Positions 40,845 through 51,329 are shown, counted from the stretch's first letter. The stretch: DNA of 64,000 bases from Bacteroidota bacterium (GCA_023434665.1 JAEYSM010000016.1:124001-188000); one strand, 5' to 3'. The notes: a model not told the origin generated them from the letters alone. Numbers and translations: made by a program.

Positions 40845-42629
40845 ATGATGATAATTGATACTCTTACTATAAACACAATTGAAGCGATACGTATACTATT
40901 TGGTACTGATGTTCGCAAGGAGCAAATAACTATTCAAAGAACAGTTTCTGCATTCAGAGATCAGGGGGACTTCTCATTGGTTGTTTTTCCATTTTTAAAA
41001 TTGTCCAGGAAATCTCCTGAAGAAACCGCAAGGTTGATAGGAGAGAGATTGACCGAGAAAACGCCTGAAATTGACTCTTTTTCAGTTATTAAGGGTTTCT
41101 TAAATCTAAAACTTAAATCGGAATTCTGGACCAGATTTTTATCACAGAATTTTGGAAATAAACTTTTCGGGATTAAAGAGACATTAAATGAAAAGCCCAT
41201 ACTGGTCGAGTTTTCTTCACCAAATACAAATAAACCACTTCATCTTGGCCATATACGCAATAATTTGCTTGGCGATTCAATAAGTCGTATTCTCAATGCT
41301 AATGGTGAAAATGTAGTTAAGGTAAATCTGGTTAATGATAGAGGAATACATATCTGCAAATCAATGCTAGCCTGGAAACTTTATGGAAAAGGAGTTACAC
41401 CTGAATCAAGTGGTATTAAAGGAGATAAGCTAGTAGGCGATTTCTATGTTCTTTTTGACAAAAAGTATAAAGAAGAACTCGGGGAGTTAAAATCCCAGGG
41501 ATTAAATGAGGATGAAGCTGCTACAAAATCACAACTTATGGCAGATGCTCGTCAGTTACTCATAAAATGGGAGCAAAAGGATCCGGAAACTTTGAAACTT
41601 TGGAATTCAATGAATGGCTGGGTTTATAAGGGATTTGATACAACTTATAAGAATTTAGGGATAGAATTTCATAAGATTTATTATGAATCAGAAACTTATC
41701 TTCTTGGGAAGGAACTTGTAAAAGAAGGACTGGAAAAAGGGATACTATTCAGAAAGGAAGATAATTCGGTCTGGATAAATCTAACTGAGGAAGGCTTGGA
41801 TGAAAAATTATTATTACGTTCAGACGGTACTTCTGTATACATGACCCAAGATCTTGGAACCGCAGAACTTCGTTATAAGGAGTTCAATCCTGAAGCAATG
41901 GTTTATGTGGTAGGAAACGAGCAGAATTACCATTTTGATGTCCTAAAATTGGTACTTAAAAAACTTGGAAAAGAATGGGCATCGTCGATATTTCATCTTT
42001 CATATGGAATGGTTGAATTGCCTGAAGGTAAGATGAAATCGAGAGAAGGTACGGTCGTTGATGCTGATGATTTAATAGAGGAAATGATTTACACAGCCCG
42101 CGAAATGACACTGGAGCTTGGCAAAATTGAAGATTTTGAAAATGAGGAAGCTTTAAACCTTTATCGGACAGTAGGATTGGGAGCACTAAAATATTTCATT
42201 CTAAAGGTCGACCCTAAGAAAAATATGATTTTCAATCCGGCAGAGAGTATAGACTTTAATGGAAATACAGGACCTTTTATTCAATACACCTATGCACGAA
42301 TCAAGTCAATTTTACGAAAAGCTGATGATTTAAAAATTGGTTTTGATCAAAGTATAGAATTGCACCCAAAAGAAACAAGTCTTATCATACTTAACAGCTC
42401 ATTTCCGCAGATTATTGAACAGGCTGCGAAAGAATACTCCCCTTCAGTTATAGCTAATTTCATTTATGAACTGGCAAAAGAGTATAATCAATTCTACCAT
42501 GAGCTCCATATATTGCGTGAAGAGAGTTTAAGTAAGAAAAATCTTCGACTCGCAATTTCATTGATGACTGCATCTAATCTCAAAAATGGACTAGGCATAA
42601 TGGGAATAGACGTTCCAGAAAGAATGTAA
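40845..42629 (+). CDS. argS: Arginyl-tRNA synthetase
   Basis: 594 residues. An N-terminal Add-1 domain is followed by the class I core with VEFSSPNTNKPLHLGHIRNN (HIGH motif as HLGH), NDRGIHICKSMLAW, FHLSYGMVELPEGKMKSREG (KMSKS-like KMKSR) and the C-terminal DALR anticodon-binding domain. It charges tRNA-Arg, one of which (ACG) is encoded at 63181-63254. It is in one transcript with recR. Both signature motifs are intact. Confidence 0.97.
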   Translation: MMIIDTLTINTIEAIRILFGTDVRKEQITIQRTVSAFRDQGDFSLVVFPFLKLSRKSPEETARLIGERLTEKTPEIDSFSVIKGFLNLKLKSEFWTRFLSQNFGNKLFGIKETLNEKPILVEFSSPNTNKPLHLGHIRNNLLGDSISRILNANGENVVKVNLVNDRGIHICKSMLAWKLYGKGVTPESSGIKGDKLVGDFYVLFDKKYKEELGELKSQGLNEDEAATKSQLMADARQLLIKWEQKDPETLKLWNSMNGWVYKGFDTTYKNLGIEFHKIYYESETYLLGKELVKEGLEKGILFRKEDNSVWINLTEEGLDEKLLLRSDGTSVYMTQDLGTAELRYKEFNPEAMVYVVGNEQNYHFDVLKLVLKKLGKEWASSIFHLSYGMVELPEGKMKSREGTVVDADDLIEEMIYTAREMTLELGKIEDFENEEALNLYRTVGLGALKYFILKVDPKKNMIFNPAESIDFNGNTGPFIQYTYARIKSILRKADDLKIGFDQSIELHPKETSLIILNSSFPQIIEQAAKEYSPSVIANFIYELAKEYNQFYHELHILREESLSKKNLRLAISLMTASNLKNGLGIMGIDVPERM

Positions 42630-42681
42630 TATTCAATGGATTAAGAATATATCCAAGTCATGCTCCTTTAAGAATCGACTC

Positions 42682-43347
42682 TTATTTACATTCATCAGTA
42701 AAACTTAAAAGTTTTAATGAAAGGGGGTCTTTTATAACTAAATCGGGGAACTCCGAGGTTAGCTCATCTTTGCTTCCATATCCATACAGGACGGCTGCAG
42801 AAGATATCCCACACATCTTTGCTCCCCTTATATCATGATACCTGTCACCTATCATTAATATTTCCCGAGATGCCGGGATTTTAAGCTTTTCTAGAGTGTA
42901 ATTAATCAATTCATATTTTTCACTCCTTCGCCCATCAATCTCGCAGCCTGAAATTGTTTTGAAATATTGTTTAAAAGGAGTAGAATCAATTATTAGTTGA
43001 GCATAGAGTTCAGCTTTTGAAGTAACAAGACTCATTGAAAACCCTATTTCTTTTAGATAATTTAGGGATTCTTCAATTCCTTCAAAAATATCAAATTCAT
43101 AAAGCCCCTTCTTTTTATAGTATTCTCTATAAATAGCAGTAGCTTTTTCGGCATGCTCATCGTTCATTTGAAACAATTGTTTGAAGGAGCTTCTTAATGG
43201 TGGCCCTATAAAAGGATTAAGATTGGAAGGCCTTTTTTTATCCGGAATATTTAATTGGTCCATAGTGTAAATGACGGAATTAAAAATACCTCTCTTAGAA
43301 TCAATTAAGGTACCATCAAGATCGAAGAACAAGTTTGAAAATTTCAT
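42682..43347 (-). CDS. HAD-family phosphatase (phosphoglycolate phosphatase-like)
   Basis: 221 residues. Motif I FFDLDGTLIDSKRG, motif II SLVTSKAELY (Thr), a Lys in RRSEKYELI and motif IV MIGDRYHDIRGAK are present. The helical cap resembles the Gph/PpaX group. The substrate could be 2-phosphoglycolate or pyrophosphate, or another small phosphate ester. Converges on argS. A candidate -7 box lies 68 bases upstream (43415-43422). Confidence 0.88.
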   Translation of the reverse strand: MKFSNLFFDLDGTLIDSKRGIFNSVIYTMDQLNIPDKKRPSNLNPFIGPPLRSSFKQLFQMNDEHAEKATAIYREYYKKKGLYEFDIFEGIEESLNYLKEIGFSMSLVTSKAELYAQLIIDSTPFKQYFKTISGCEIDGRRSEKYELINYTLEKLKIPASREILMIGDRYHDIRGAKMCGISSAAVLYGYGSKDELTSEFPDLVIKDPLSLKLLSFTDECK

Positions 43348-43414
43348 TAGAATAAAAAGTAAGAAACAAAAACTTTAGTATCCAGAATATCTGGTTGTTT
43401 TATTCATTTAAATG

Positions 43415-43422
43415 CAAAATTA
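43415..43422 (-). promoter_or_regulatory. Candidate -7 box of the HAD gene
   Basis: TAATTTTG on the minus strand, exact consensus, 67 bases upstream of the ATG at 43347. Confidence 0.4.
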
Positions 43423-43509
43423 CCTTTTAATTCAGGTGCAATTACCAAAATCAGCGTAATAATGATTAAGGTAAACATAAGTGTATCTCAGGCGTTGCTG
43501 CAAATGTTG

Positions 43510-43517
43510 TATTTTTG
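43510..43517 (+). promoter_or_regulatory. -7 promoter box of cca
   Basis: TATTTTTG, exact consensus, 20 bases before the ATG at 43538; an in-frame start at 43481 would lie upstream of it and is rejected. Confidence 0.55.
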
Positions 43518-43537
43518 CAAATCACAATTCAGAACTG

Positions 43538-44956
43538 ATGAATCTTCATCATAAGTTAAACTCTGCTATTTTTAAGATAGTTTCAAAGACTGTACAGGAT
43601 ACAAATATTGAAGCATATGTCATTGGTGGCTACGTGAGAGACCTTTTACTTGATCGCCAATCAAAGGATATAGATTTCGTTGTAATTGGTAATGGGATTG
43701 AATTGGCAGAAGCAGTTGCCTCAAAAATGGATGGCACTCACAAGGTAAGTATTTTTAAAAATTTTGGCACTGCAATGATAAATTACAATGATTTGCAGAT
43801 TGAATTTGTTGGTGCACGGAAAGAATCATACCAGTTTGACTCAAGAAAACCTAATGTGGAATCGGGTACTCTTGAGGATGATCAGAACAGAAGAGATTTT
43901 ACTATTAATGCTTTAGCAATAAGTTTGAACAAATCAAATTTTGGCGAGCTGATAGATCCTTTTGGTGGCCTGGATGATCTGAAAAGCAAGGTTATCAGAA
44001 CTCCACTCAATCCTGATGTTACATTTTCGGATGATCCTTTACGAATGATGAGGGCTATAAGATTCGCTTGTCAGCTAAACTTTTCAATATTACCAGTTAC
44101 TCTGGAGTCAATATCAGCCAACAAGGAAAGAATAAGGATTATTTCAGCTGAGAGAATTTCAGAGGAACTCAATAAAATGATAATGGCTGAAAAGCCATCA
44201 GTAGGATTTAAATTGTTGGACAAAACTGGACTCCTGCCGATAATTTTCCCCCAGTTGTCTGCACTTAAAGGTATTGAGAACATTAAGGGTAAAGCTCATA
44301 AAGATAATTTTTACCACACCCTTGAAGTTCTTGATAAACTCTCTTCAAAGACCAATTATTTGTGGCTGAGATGGGCAGCATTGCTTCATGATATTGCAAA
44401 ACCCTTAACCAAGAAATTCAATACAGAGACAGGTTGGACATTTCATGGTCATGAGGTAAAAGGATCGAGGATGGTCGCTCAGATATTCAGACAATTAAGA
44501 TTGCCACTAAATGAAAAAATGAGGTATGTACAAAAGCTTGTATCTCTGCACCTCAGACCTATTGCTCTTTCTGAGGATGAAGTAACAGATTCTGCCATCA
44601 GGAGATTGCTTTTTGAAGCGGGCAATGATATAGAAGACCTTATGTTATTATGTGAAGCCGATATAACTTCGAAAGATCAGCAGAAGGTTAAACGTTTTCT
44701 TGCAAATTTCAGTCTGGTTAGAGAAAAATTGAAAGAAATAGAGGAGAAGGACAATCTCAGAAACTGGCAACCACCTATTTCTGGTGATGAAATAATGAAT
44801 ACTTTTGGATTACAGCCTTGTAAGGAAGTAGGTATTATTAAAACAGCGATAAGGGAAGCAATTCTTGAAGGTCAACTAGCAAATGACCATGAATCAGCTT
44901 TCGAATATATGCTCGGAATTGGTACTAAAATGGGCTTAAAACCAGTTGAAAAATAG
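43538..44956 (+). CDS. cca: CCA tRNA nucleotidyltransferase with HD domain
   Basis: 472 residues from the ATG at 43538. The class II nucleotidyltransferase head contains AYVIGGYVRDLLLDRQSKDIDF and RRDFTINALAISL, followed by DPFGGLDDL and RMMRAIRFACQL. An HD domain (WAALLHDIAKP...HGHEVKGSRM) follows. It adds or repairs the 3' CCA of tRNAs, and may cleave cyclic phosphates through the HD domain. This fits the tRNA-Arg gene in the window, which does not encode CCA. Confidence 0.93.
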   Translation: MNLHHKLNSAIFKIVSKTVQDTNIEAYVIGGYVRDLLLDRQSKDIDFVVIGNGIELAEAVASKMDGTHKVSIFKNFGTAMINYNDLQIEFVGARKESYQFDSRKPNVESGTLEDDQNRRDFTINALAISLNKSNFGELIDPFGGLDDLKSKVIRTPLNPDVTFSDDPLRMMRAIRFACQLNFSILPVTLESISANKERIRIISAERISEELNKMIMAEKPSVGFKLLDKTGLLPIIFPQLSALKGIENIKGKAHKDNFYHTLEVLDKLSSKTNYLWLRWAALLHDIAKPLTKKFNTETGWTFHGHEVKGSRMVAQIFRQLRLPLNEKMRYVQKLVSLHLRPIALSEDEVTDSAIRRLLFEAGNDIEDLMLLCEADITSKDQQKVKRFLANFSLVREKLKEIEEKDNLRNWQPPISGDEIMNTFGLQPCKEVGIIKTAIREAILEGQLANDHESAFEYMLGIGTKMGLKPVEK

Positions 44957-45063
44957 TTAAAATTTAATAGGTACCTGAAAGCCTTTTGAACAAATTTTAT
45001 GTTTTGTTTTTTCTATAAAAACAGCTAACTTTACTCTAAATATCGAATTAAACTTTATCAAGC

Positions 45064-45651
45064 ATGCACCTCTACAGATTCAGATTATTGCACGAAGATC
45101 AGGAAGAATTCCTGCGTGATTATGATATATTAGCCTCACAAACCTTTTTTGATTTCCATCAACTTATAATGGAAACTGTAGAGCTTAAAGGAAACGAACT
45201 GGCGTCATTCTTTATTTGTGATAAAAATTGGAGAAAAAAAAAGGAAATCACTCTTATTGACATGCAGCAAAATGAAGGTGAAACGAATGATCAGGATGAT
45301 GATGAAAAGCCGGCATCATTTAAAATGCCAACCTTCGAAATGGCTAAAGTTAGAATTAAAGAGATGATTGACGACCCTCATCAGAGGCTATTGTACGAAT
45401 ATGACTTTCTCAACCCGAAAACTTTTTTTATCGAGTTAATGAAAATTATTGAAGCTGATAAATCTGAAACATATCCTAAATGTATAAAGAGCATTGGAAA
45501 AATAATCCCTACTTCAATTTCTTCAATCCCATTTATTGCTGATGATGATCTTGAAATAACCCTTCCTAGTGAATTCGATGAAGTGACTGAAAATGAGGAT
45601 GACGACGATATCATAATCGATCCTACGAATGATGTTGACAAAGAATGGTAA
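45064..45651 (+). CDS. Plasmid pRiA4b ORF-3-like protein with acidic tail
   Basis: 195 residues. The domain start MHLYRFRLLHEDQEEFLRDY, then FFDFHQLIMETVELKGNELA, is the PRiA4_ORF3 pattern. Two acidic stretches occur: an internal one (ETNDQDDDEK) and a C-terminal one (ENEDDDDIIIDPTNDVDKEW), so the protein is strongly negative. Function unknown. The stop codon overlaps the miaA start (TAATG), and coupling with a tRNA-modifying enzyme is the only contextual clue. Confidence 0.75.
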   Translation: MHLYRFRLLHEDQEEFLRDYDILASQTFFDFHQLIMETVELKGNELASFFICDKNWRKKKEITLIDMQQNEGETNDQDDDEKPASFKMPTFEMAKVRIKEMIDDPHQRLLYEYDFLNPKTFFIELMKIIEADKSETYPKCIKSIGKIIPTSISSIPFIADDDLEITLPSEFDEVTENEDDDDIIIDPTNDVDKEW

Positions 45652-46586
45652 TGCCCAAGATTCCCCAAACGCATTCCACTCTAATAATTATTACAGGGCC
45701 TACGGCAGTTGGTAAAACAAACATTGCAATTGAAGTTGCCAAGCATTTTAGGACTGAGATCATTTCAGCCGATTCAAGACAATTCTATAAGGATTTGAAG
45801 ATTGGAACAGCTGTTCCAACGGATGAGCAATTACGGACTGTTAAGCATCATTTTATTGGGCATTTGAATTTGGATGATAGATACAATGTTTCCAAATTTG
45901 AAAAGGATACCTTAATACTATTAAATGAACTATTTGTCAGAAATCCTGTAGTTATCCTGACTGGTGGTTCGGGTTTATACATCAAAGCAATAACCGATGG
46001 GATTGATGAACTTCCTGATGCTGATCCTGAAATAAGAGAAAAGCTGAATATAATTTATCAGAATGAAGGTCTTTCTGCTATAAGGAGGATGTTATTTAAT
46101 TATGATCCTGAATATGCTGCCAGAGTTGATGCAGCTAACCCAGTTAGGATATTAAGAGCTTTAGAAGTATATATGCAGACAGGAACTGCATATTCTGAAC
46201 ATCTTAATAATCCCAAGTCACGACGGGATTTTAATATTATTAAAATTGCGCTCAATCTTCCAAGAGAACTCCTCCACCAAAGAATAAATATGAGGGTGGA
46301 TGAAATGATTGAGGATGGACTCATTGATGAAGCCCGGTCATTTTATCATTTGAAGCATTTGAATGCGCTCAATACAGTTGGATATAAGGAATTATTTGAG
46401 CATTTCGAAGGCCATATCAGTCTTGAAGATGCAATTGAAAAGATAAAAACAAATACCAGACGATATGCGCGTCGTCAAATAACCTGGTTCAATAAAGATA
46501 AAGAATTTCAGTGGATGATACCTGATTCGAACACGGTTATAACTTGGATAAAGTCACAAATAGATTCAGATAATCCCGATTTCTGA
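45651..46586 (+). CDS. miaA: tRNA dimethylallyltransferase
   Basis: 311 residues from the ATG at 45651, which overlaps the previous stop as TAATG; an ATG six bases earlier is also in frame. The P-loop ITGPTAVGKT, the substrate motif ISADSRQFYKDLKIGTA, VILTGGSGLYIKAI and the late TNTRRYARRQITWF are diagnostic. It prenylates A37 of tRNAs reading UNN codons. It is followed by a strong bidirectional terminator. Confidence 0.95.
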   Translation: MPKIPQTHSTLIIITGPTAVGKTNIAIEVAKHFRTEIISADSRQFYKDLKIGTAVPTDEQLRTVKHHFIGHLNLDDRYNVSKFEKDTLILLNELFVRNPVVILTGGSGLYIKAITDGIDELPDADPEIREKLNIIYQNEGLSAIRRMLFNYDPEYAARVDAANPVRILRALEVYMQTGTAYSEHLNNPKSRRDFNIIKIALNLPRELLHQRINMRVDEMIEDGLIDEARSFYHLKHLNALNTVGYKELFEHFEGHISLEDAIEKIKTNTRRYARRQITWFNKDKEFQWMIPDSNTVITWIKSQIDSDNPDF

Positions 46587-46590
46587 AAAA

Positions 46591-46621
46591 AGAAAATCCC
46601 TTGGGTTGGAAGGGATTTTCT
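46591..46621. terminator. Bidirectional intrinsic terminator between miaA and the S9 peptidase gene
   Basis: A perfect 12-bp stem (46591-46602 with 46610-46621) with a 7-base loop GGGTTGG. A/T flanks allow use from both converging genes. Confidence 0.85.
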
Positions 46622-46654
46622 TTACCGAAAGGCATTTTTATATTTTATCAAATT

Positions 46655-48745
46655 CTACTTTAACCATTTGTCCAGCCAACTGAAGAATTCTCTTTGCCAA
46701 AGAATAGCATTCTGAGGTTTAGTTACAAAATGCGTCTCTTCGGGGAAAAATAAGAATCTACTTGGAATATCCTTGAGTTGGGCAACATTAAATGCTTGCA
46801 TTCCTTCGGTATAAGGAATTCTGAAGTCATAACCACCATGAATTACTAAGATCGGAGTATCCCAGTTTTTTACAAAAAGATGAGGAGAGAAATCATAACT
46901 CTTAGGTCTCGGATTAGCCCAATAAGGGCCTTTTAAATCATGGTTCACAAAAAACATTTCTTCGGTGGAGCCATACATACTTTCAAAATTGAATATTCCA
47001 CAGTGGGCAATGAAAGTTTTGAATCTCTTGTTATGATTGCCTGCAAGCCAATAAACTGAGTATCCACCATAGCTGGCACCTACTGCGCCTAACTTATCCT
47101 CATCAACCCAAGGTTCTGCGGCAACACTGTCTATTGCAGTAAAATAATCTAACATATTTTGTCCACCATAATCACCACTTATTTGATCATTCCATTCCTG
47201 ACCAAAAGTGGGTAGCCCACGCCTGTTTGGAGCAACAATTACGTATTCATGAGCTGCCATCATTTGGAAATTCCACCTATAGGAGAAAAATTGACTCACT
47301 GCACTTTGCGGTCCTCCCTGACAGTATAATAAAGCCGGATATTTCTTTCCTGGATCAAAGTTAGGTGGAAGGATAACCCATACAAGCATTTTCTTTCCAT
47401 CAGTTGTAGTGACCCATCTCTTAGTGGTTTTCCCTAATTCAACACCTCTAAGAATTTCTCTGTTTGTGAAAGTAAGTTGTTCTTCAGATCCGTCTTGTTT
47501 TACTCTGAAAATTTCAGAAGGGAGGTCCATTCTCATTTTTGTAATTATCAAATCCTTACCAATTAGATCAAAGTCTGTTATATCATGATCGCCTTTAGTG
47601 ATTTGTGTAATTTTTCTATCCGAAAGGTTCATTTTATAAACCTGATACGTAGCTTGAGTTCCGCTGATAAAATATAGCTCTTTGCCATCTTTTGAGAAAT
47701 TGAAATTAGCAGAACTCTGGTCAAATTGTTCTGAAAGATCAGTGTAGGGTTGCCCGGTTCCTGGTAATACCCTGCCTGATTTGTCTTTTAAAATTTCTGA
47801 TTTTAAACTTGTGCCATTTGTTAAAGCTGATAGATCAAGCAATAAAATGCGATCTTTATCAGCTTCAAAACCAGGGGTTTTCATACTTCTATATACGACT
47901 TTTGTTCCGTCAGGAGAAAAGATCGGATCTTGATCATACCCTTCATTTTCAATTGTAAGATTGACCGTTTCGGAAGATGCCAGGTTATATAAATAAAGAT
48001 CACTGTTTGTGCTTACAGCATACTCTTTACCCACCAGTTTTTTACATACATATATCAATGAAATTCCATCAGGGGCCCATGTAATCTGCTCCATTCCTCC
48101 GTTTGGCATGAGGGGACTGTCGTAAGGCTCTCCTTTCATAATATCTATTCCTGGAGAAATCATACCCTGGTTGTAGGGTGCAATGAATACATGACTATAA
48201 CTGTAATCATGCCAATTGTCCCAGTGTCGGTACATCAGGTCCTCATAAATCAATGCATTTGCAGAAGGAAGATCAGGATAAAGGTCCTTTGCATCTTTCT
48301 CTATTTTTACATCTTTTATGTACGCTATATGTTTTAAATCTGGTGAATATGAGAAACCATTAATTCCTCCATCAATATTTGTTATCTGTTTTTTATTTTC
48401 CCCATTGGGTCCCATTTCCCATATTTGCATTGATCCTGACTCAGAAGATAAAAATCCAATTTTCAAGCCATCAGGTCGCCAAACAGCATTAATTTCATTA
48501 CCTTTAAATTCTGTCAATTTTCTAGGTGACTCGGCATCAATGTCTAATCGATATATGTCTCTGTTCCCTTTATTTTCCTGAACGTCATACCATGAAACTC
48601 CATAAATGATAGAATTTCCGTCAGGGGATAATTCCATTTCACTTACACGACCAAGTTTCCACAGGAGTTCAGCAGAGAATTTATTTTGACAATGAGCTGA
48701 AAAGCTTAATAATAAAGCTGTTAAAAGTATAAGATTTTTTTTCAC
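46655..48745 (-). CDS. Exported S9 family peptidase (prolyl oligopeptidase type)
   Basis: 696 residues. A signal peptide occupies about 1-19. A seven-bladed propeller of WD40-like/TolB-type repeats follows (SPDGNSIIYGVSWYD, WRPDGLKIGFLSSE, FSPDGTKVVYRS), then an alpha/beta-hydrolase catalytic domain with nucleophile Ser in GASYGGYSVYW, Asp in HGGYDFRIPYTEG and His in EETHFVTKP. It should cleave short peptides in the periplasm. No obvious -7 box; the gene is monocistronic between a terminator and the hybrid kinase. Confidence 0.93.
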   Translation of the reverse strand: MKKNLILLTALLLSFSAHCQNKFSAELLWKLGRVSEMELSPDGNSIIYGVSWYDVQENKGNRDIYRLDIDAESPRKLTEFKGNEINAVWRPDGLKIGFLSSESGSMQIWEMGPNGENKKQITNIDGGINGFSYSPDLKHIAYIKDVKIEKDAKDLYPDLPSANALIYEDLMYRHWDNWHDYSYSHVFIAPYNQGMISPGIDIMKGEPYDSPLMPNGGMEQITWAPDGISLIYVCKKLVGKEYAVSTNSDLYLYNLASSETVNLTIENEGYDQDPIFSPDGTKVVYRSMKTPGFEADKDRILLLDLSALTNGTSLKSEILKDKSGRVLPGTGQPYTDLSEQFDQSSANFNFSKDGKELYFISGTQATYQVYKMNLSDRKITQITKGDHDITDFDLIGKDLIITKMRMDLPSEIFRVKQDGSEEQLTFTNREILRGVELGKTTKRWVTTTDGKKMLVWVILPPNFDPGKKYPALLYCQGGPQSAVSQFFSYRWNFQMMAAHEYVIVAPNRRGLPTFGQEWNDQISGDYGGQNMLDYFTAIDSVAAEPWVDEDKLGAVGASYGGYSVYWLAGNHNKRFKTFIAHCGIFNFESMYGSTEEMFFVNHDLKGPYWANPRPKSYDFSPHLFVKNWDTPILVIHGGYDFRIPYTEGMQAFNVAQLKDIPSRFLFFPEETHFVTKPQNAILWQREFFSWLDKWLK

Positions 48746-49007
48746 TTCTATTGGTTTTAATTAATTAGTAGTTGTAAACCCGGCCGCTAAGTTATTAAAA
48801 AGTGTTATTCCCAACTCTGTATTATTCTGTTATACAATTTGTCCCAAAGATGAGAATTATGTCCAATAAAAGGACACTTTGTATCATTTGCAATGTTTTA
48901 TAATGCACAATATCAACGCTATATAGAAATGGTTATAAAATTGATGAATAACTGTTGGTAATAATGAATATTGGAATTGAATTTAGTTAGAACTACTCGG
49001 TAAATAG

Positions 49008-51329
49008 ATGTTAAAGGTTAGGGAACACATAATAAGTCAGAGAAGGTCTTCAATGCATAAGTACAATATATTGCTTGGCGAAGATATGAGGATCATTGAA
49101 ATGGCAGATGAATTGTCTTCTCTGATTATTAAAGATAATGAGCCAGTTGAAAACGCATTATTTACAAATTTTATCCATTTGGATGATATTGAGAAGTTCA
49201 AAGATGTTTTGAAAAAAGAATTTGAAAGGTGCACTTTCAGGATAATCCTTAATGGAAACCGAATAATGCACGTTGATTCTATCATCTATTATAAATGTAT
49301 ACAAAATCCAGATGTCTATTACCTTCTGAGTATTTACGATGAAACACCTTTGGTTTCTTACTTTAATTCAACAATTGAATATAATCAGAAACTAAGGGCT
49401 GTAGCAGATAATACAAATGATATTGTTCTTATATATCAAAGTGGATCAATTATCTATGCTAATCAGATTGCGGTAAATCAGTTAGGATATTCTGCAGATG
49501 AATTATCCACAATGAGTCCATTCGATCTGGTACCTCCTGAAGAAAAAGAGAGAGTTGAGGAACTACAACTAAAGTTTCAGGAAAATGGATTGAATACCTA
49601 CACTTTCAGGTCGTATATTTTGACGAAGACTGGAGAGAAAAGACTTTGTGATAATAAAGTTAAACTCATTAAGCATAAGGGTATACCCTGTGTTCTGGCA
49701 GTCATTCATGATATAACTGAAAAAGAGCATGCTTTAAGTCAGCTAACAAAAGCCAAATTGGAAGCTGAGTCTGCTAATAAGATTAAGTCTGACTTTCTTG
49801 CCATGATGAGCCATGAAATCCGGACTCCGATGAATGGGGTAATCGGTATGACAAGTTTATTGTTAAATACACCACTTTCATCAGAACAAAGAGATTATGC
49901 TGAAACAATCCAGATATCTGGTGAAAGTTTGATTAAAATTATTAATGATATACTTGATTTTACCAAAATTGAATCTCAGCGTCTGCAATTAGAAGAGACT
50001 GTTTTTGAATTAAGAACCTGCATTGAAGATGTTTATGATCTTTTCGCCCTTCAGGCCATTGGCAAAGGACTTGATTTGCTTTATTTAATCGACAATAATG
50101 TACCCTCTTATCTGATGGGTGATGTGACAAGGCTAAAGCAAGTTTTATCCAACCTAGTTAGTAATGCAATTAAATTTACTGAGAGAGGAGAGATTTTCAC
50201 CTCAGTTGAACTACTATCAATACCGGAGCAAGAGGAGATTGAATTAAAATTTGCAATAAAAGATTCTGGAATTGGAATACCTTCTGATAAGACCAATTAT
50301 ATTTTCGAAGCTTTTGCGCAGGCTGATACTTCAACAACCCGGAAATACGGAGGAACTGGATTGGGATTGCCTATATCTAAGAAATTGGTTGAACTGATGG
50401 GAGGGGACCTATGGGTTATTAGTGAAATTGATCATGGCTCAACATTCTATTTTACTTTAAAATTAAAGAATACCAAATCCGGACAACCCAAAGTACATAT
50501 AAAAGGTCATTTGCCACAACTTAAAGGACATAAAGTTTTAATAGTTGATGACAATGAAATTAACCGATTAATATTAAAAGTTCAGTTTGAAACATGGGGC
50601 ATGATTCCTACTATCTGTGAGTCGGCTCATCACGCTCTGAAAGTATTAAAGCATAAAACAGATTTTTCTTTAGGAGTTATTGACCTTCAGATGCCTGAAA
50701 TGGATGGAGAACAACTAGCATTTGAAATAAAGAAAGAACATACATTCCCTTTGATGCTGCTGTCATCTTCAGGACAAACTAAACCATCATATTCTAACTT
50801 ATTCGAATCCCAGCTATCTAAACCAGTAAGACACAAAGAAATGTTTAAAGAAGTTGTCAAGTTAAGAACAGAACACACACATTGTGAAAAGAAAGCAAGT
50901 TATGCTCATCAAATTGATGAAAAACTGAATGAGAAATTTCCACTAAAGATATTAGTTGCAGAAGATAATCTGGTGAACCAGAAGTTAGTAATCTCACTAC
51001 TATCAAAGATGGGATTTAAGGTCAGGGCTGTTGTAAATGGCAAAGAAGCTGTAGAACAAGTAAGAAATGAGCGTTTTGATCTTGTGCTAATGGATATTCA
51101 GATGCCTGAGATGACTGGTATTGAAGCAACGATAAAAATAAGGGAAGAAATACCATCAGATCAACAACCACTTATTATTGCTTTGACAGCAAACGCAATG
51201 ATTGAGGATAAAGAACATTGTTTCAGATGTGGGATGGTAGATTATATGTCGAAACCTATAAATATTAATACACTGCAGTCGATGCTAATAAAATGGGGCA
51301 GTTATTTAAGCAAATCAAGAGTGCAGTAA
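49008..51329 (+). CDS. Hybrid histidine kinase: PAS-HisKA-HATPase-REC-REC
   Basis: 773 residues with no membrane segment. Order: N-terminal region of about 110 residues, PAS (AVADNTNDIVLIYQSGSIIY), HisKA with the phospho-acceptor His in MMSHEIRTPMNGVIGM, HATPase_c (NLVSNAIKFT, DSGIGIP, GGTGLGLPISKKL), REC1 (LIVDDNEINRLI, Asp in VIDLQMPEMDG) and REC2 (VAEDNLVNQKLV, Asp in VLMDIQMPEMTG). Both receiver Asp residues are present. A cytosolic phosphorelay sensor; no Hpt domain is encoded nearby. An alternative start is the ATG at 49053. A terminator follows. Confidence 0.93.
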   Translation: MLKVREHIISQRRSSMHKYNILLGEDMRIIEMADELSSLIIKDNEPVENALFTNFIHLDDIEKFKDVLKKEFERCTFRIILNGNRIMHVDSIIYYKCIQNPDVYYLLSIYDETPLVSYFNSTIEYNQKLRAVADNTNDIVLIYQSGSIIYANQIAVNQLGYSADELSTMSPFDLVPPEEKERVEELQLKFQENGLNTYTFRSYILTKTGEKRLCDNKVKLIKHKGIPCVLAVIHDITEKEHALSQLTKAKLEAESANKIKSDFLAMMSHEIRTPMNGVIGMTSLLLNTPLSSEQRDYAETIQISGESLIKIINDILDFTKIESQRLQLEETVFELRTCIEDVYDLFALQAIGKGLDLLYLIDNNVPSYLMGDVTRLKQVLSNLVSNAIKFTERGEIFTSVELLSIPEQEEIELKFAIKDSGIGIPSDKTNYIFEAFAQADTSTTRKYGGTGLGLPISKKLVELMGGDLWVISEIDHGSTFYFTLKLKNTKSGQPKVHIKGHLPQLKGHKVLIVDDNEINRLILKVQFETWGMIPTICESAHHALKVLKHKTDFSLGVIDLQMPEMDGEQLAFEIKKEHTFPLMLLSSSGQTKPSYSNLFESQLSKPVRHKEMFKEVVKLRTEHTHCEKKASYAHQIDEKLNEKFPLKILVAEDNLVNQKLVISLLSKMGFKVRAVVNGKEAVEQVRNERFDLVLMDIQMPEMTGIEATIKIREEIPSDQQPLIIALTANAMIEDKEHCFRCGMVDYMSKPININTLQSMLIKWGSYLSKSRVQ

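Noticed and set aside
43481..43537. Longer cca start at 43481
   Set aside because: The extension is Cys-rich and non-conserved, and lies upstream of the -7 box at 43510-43517.
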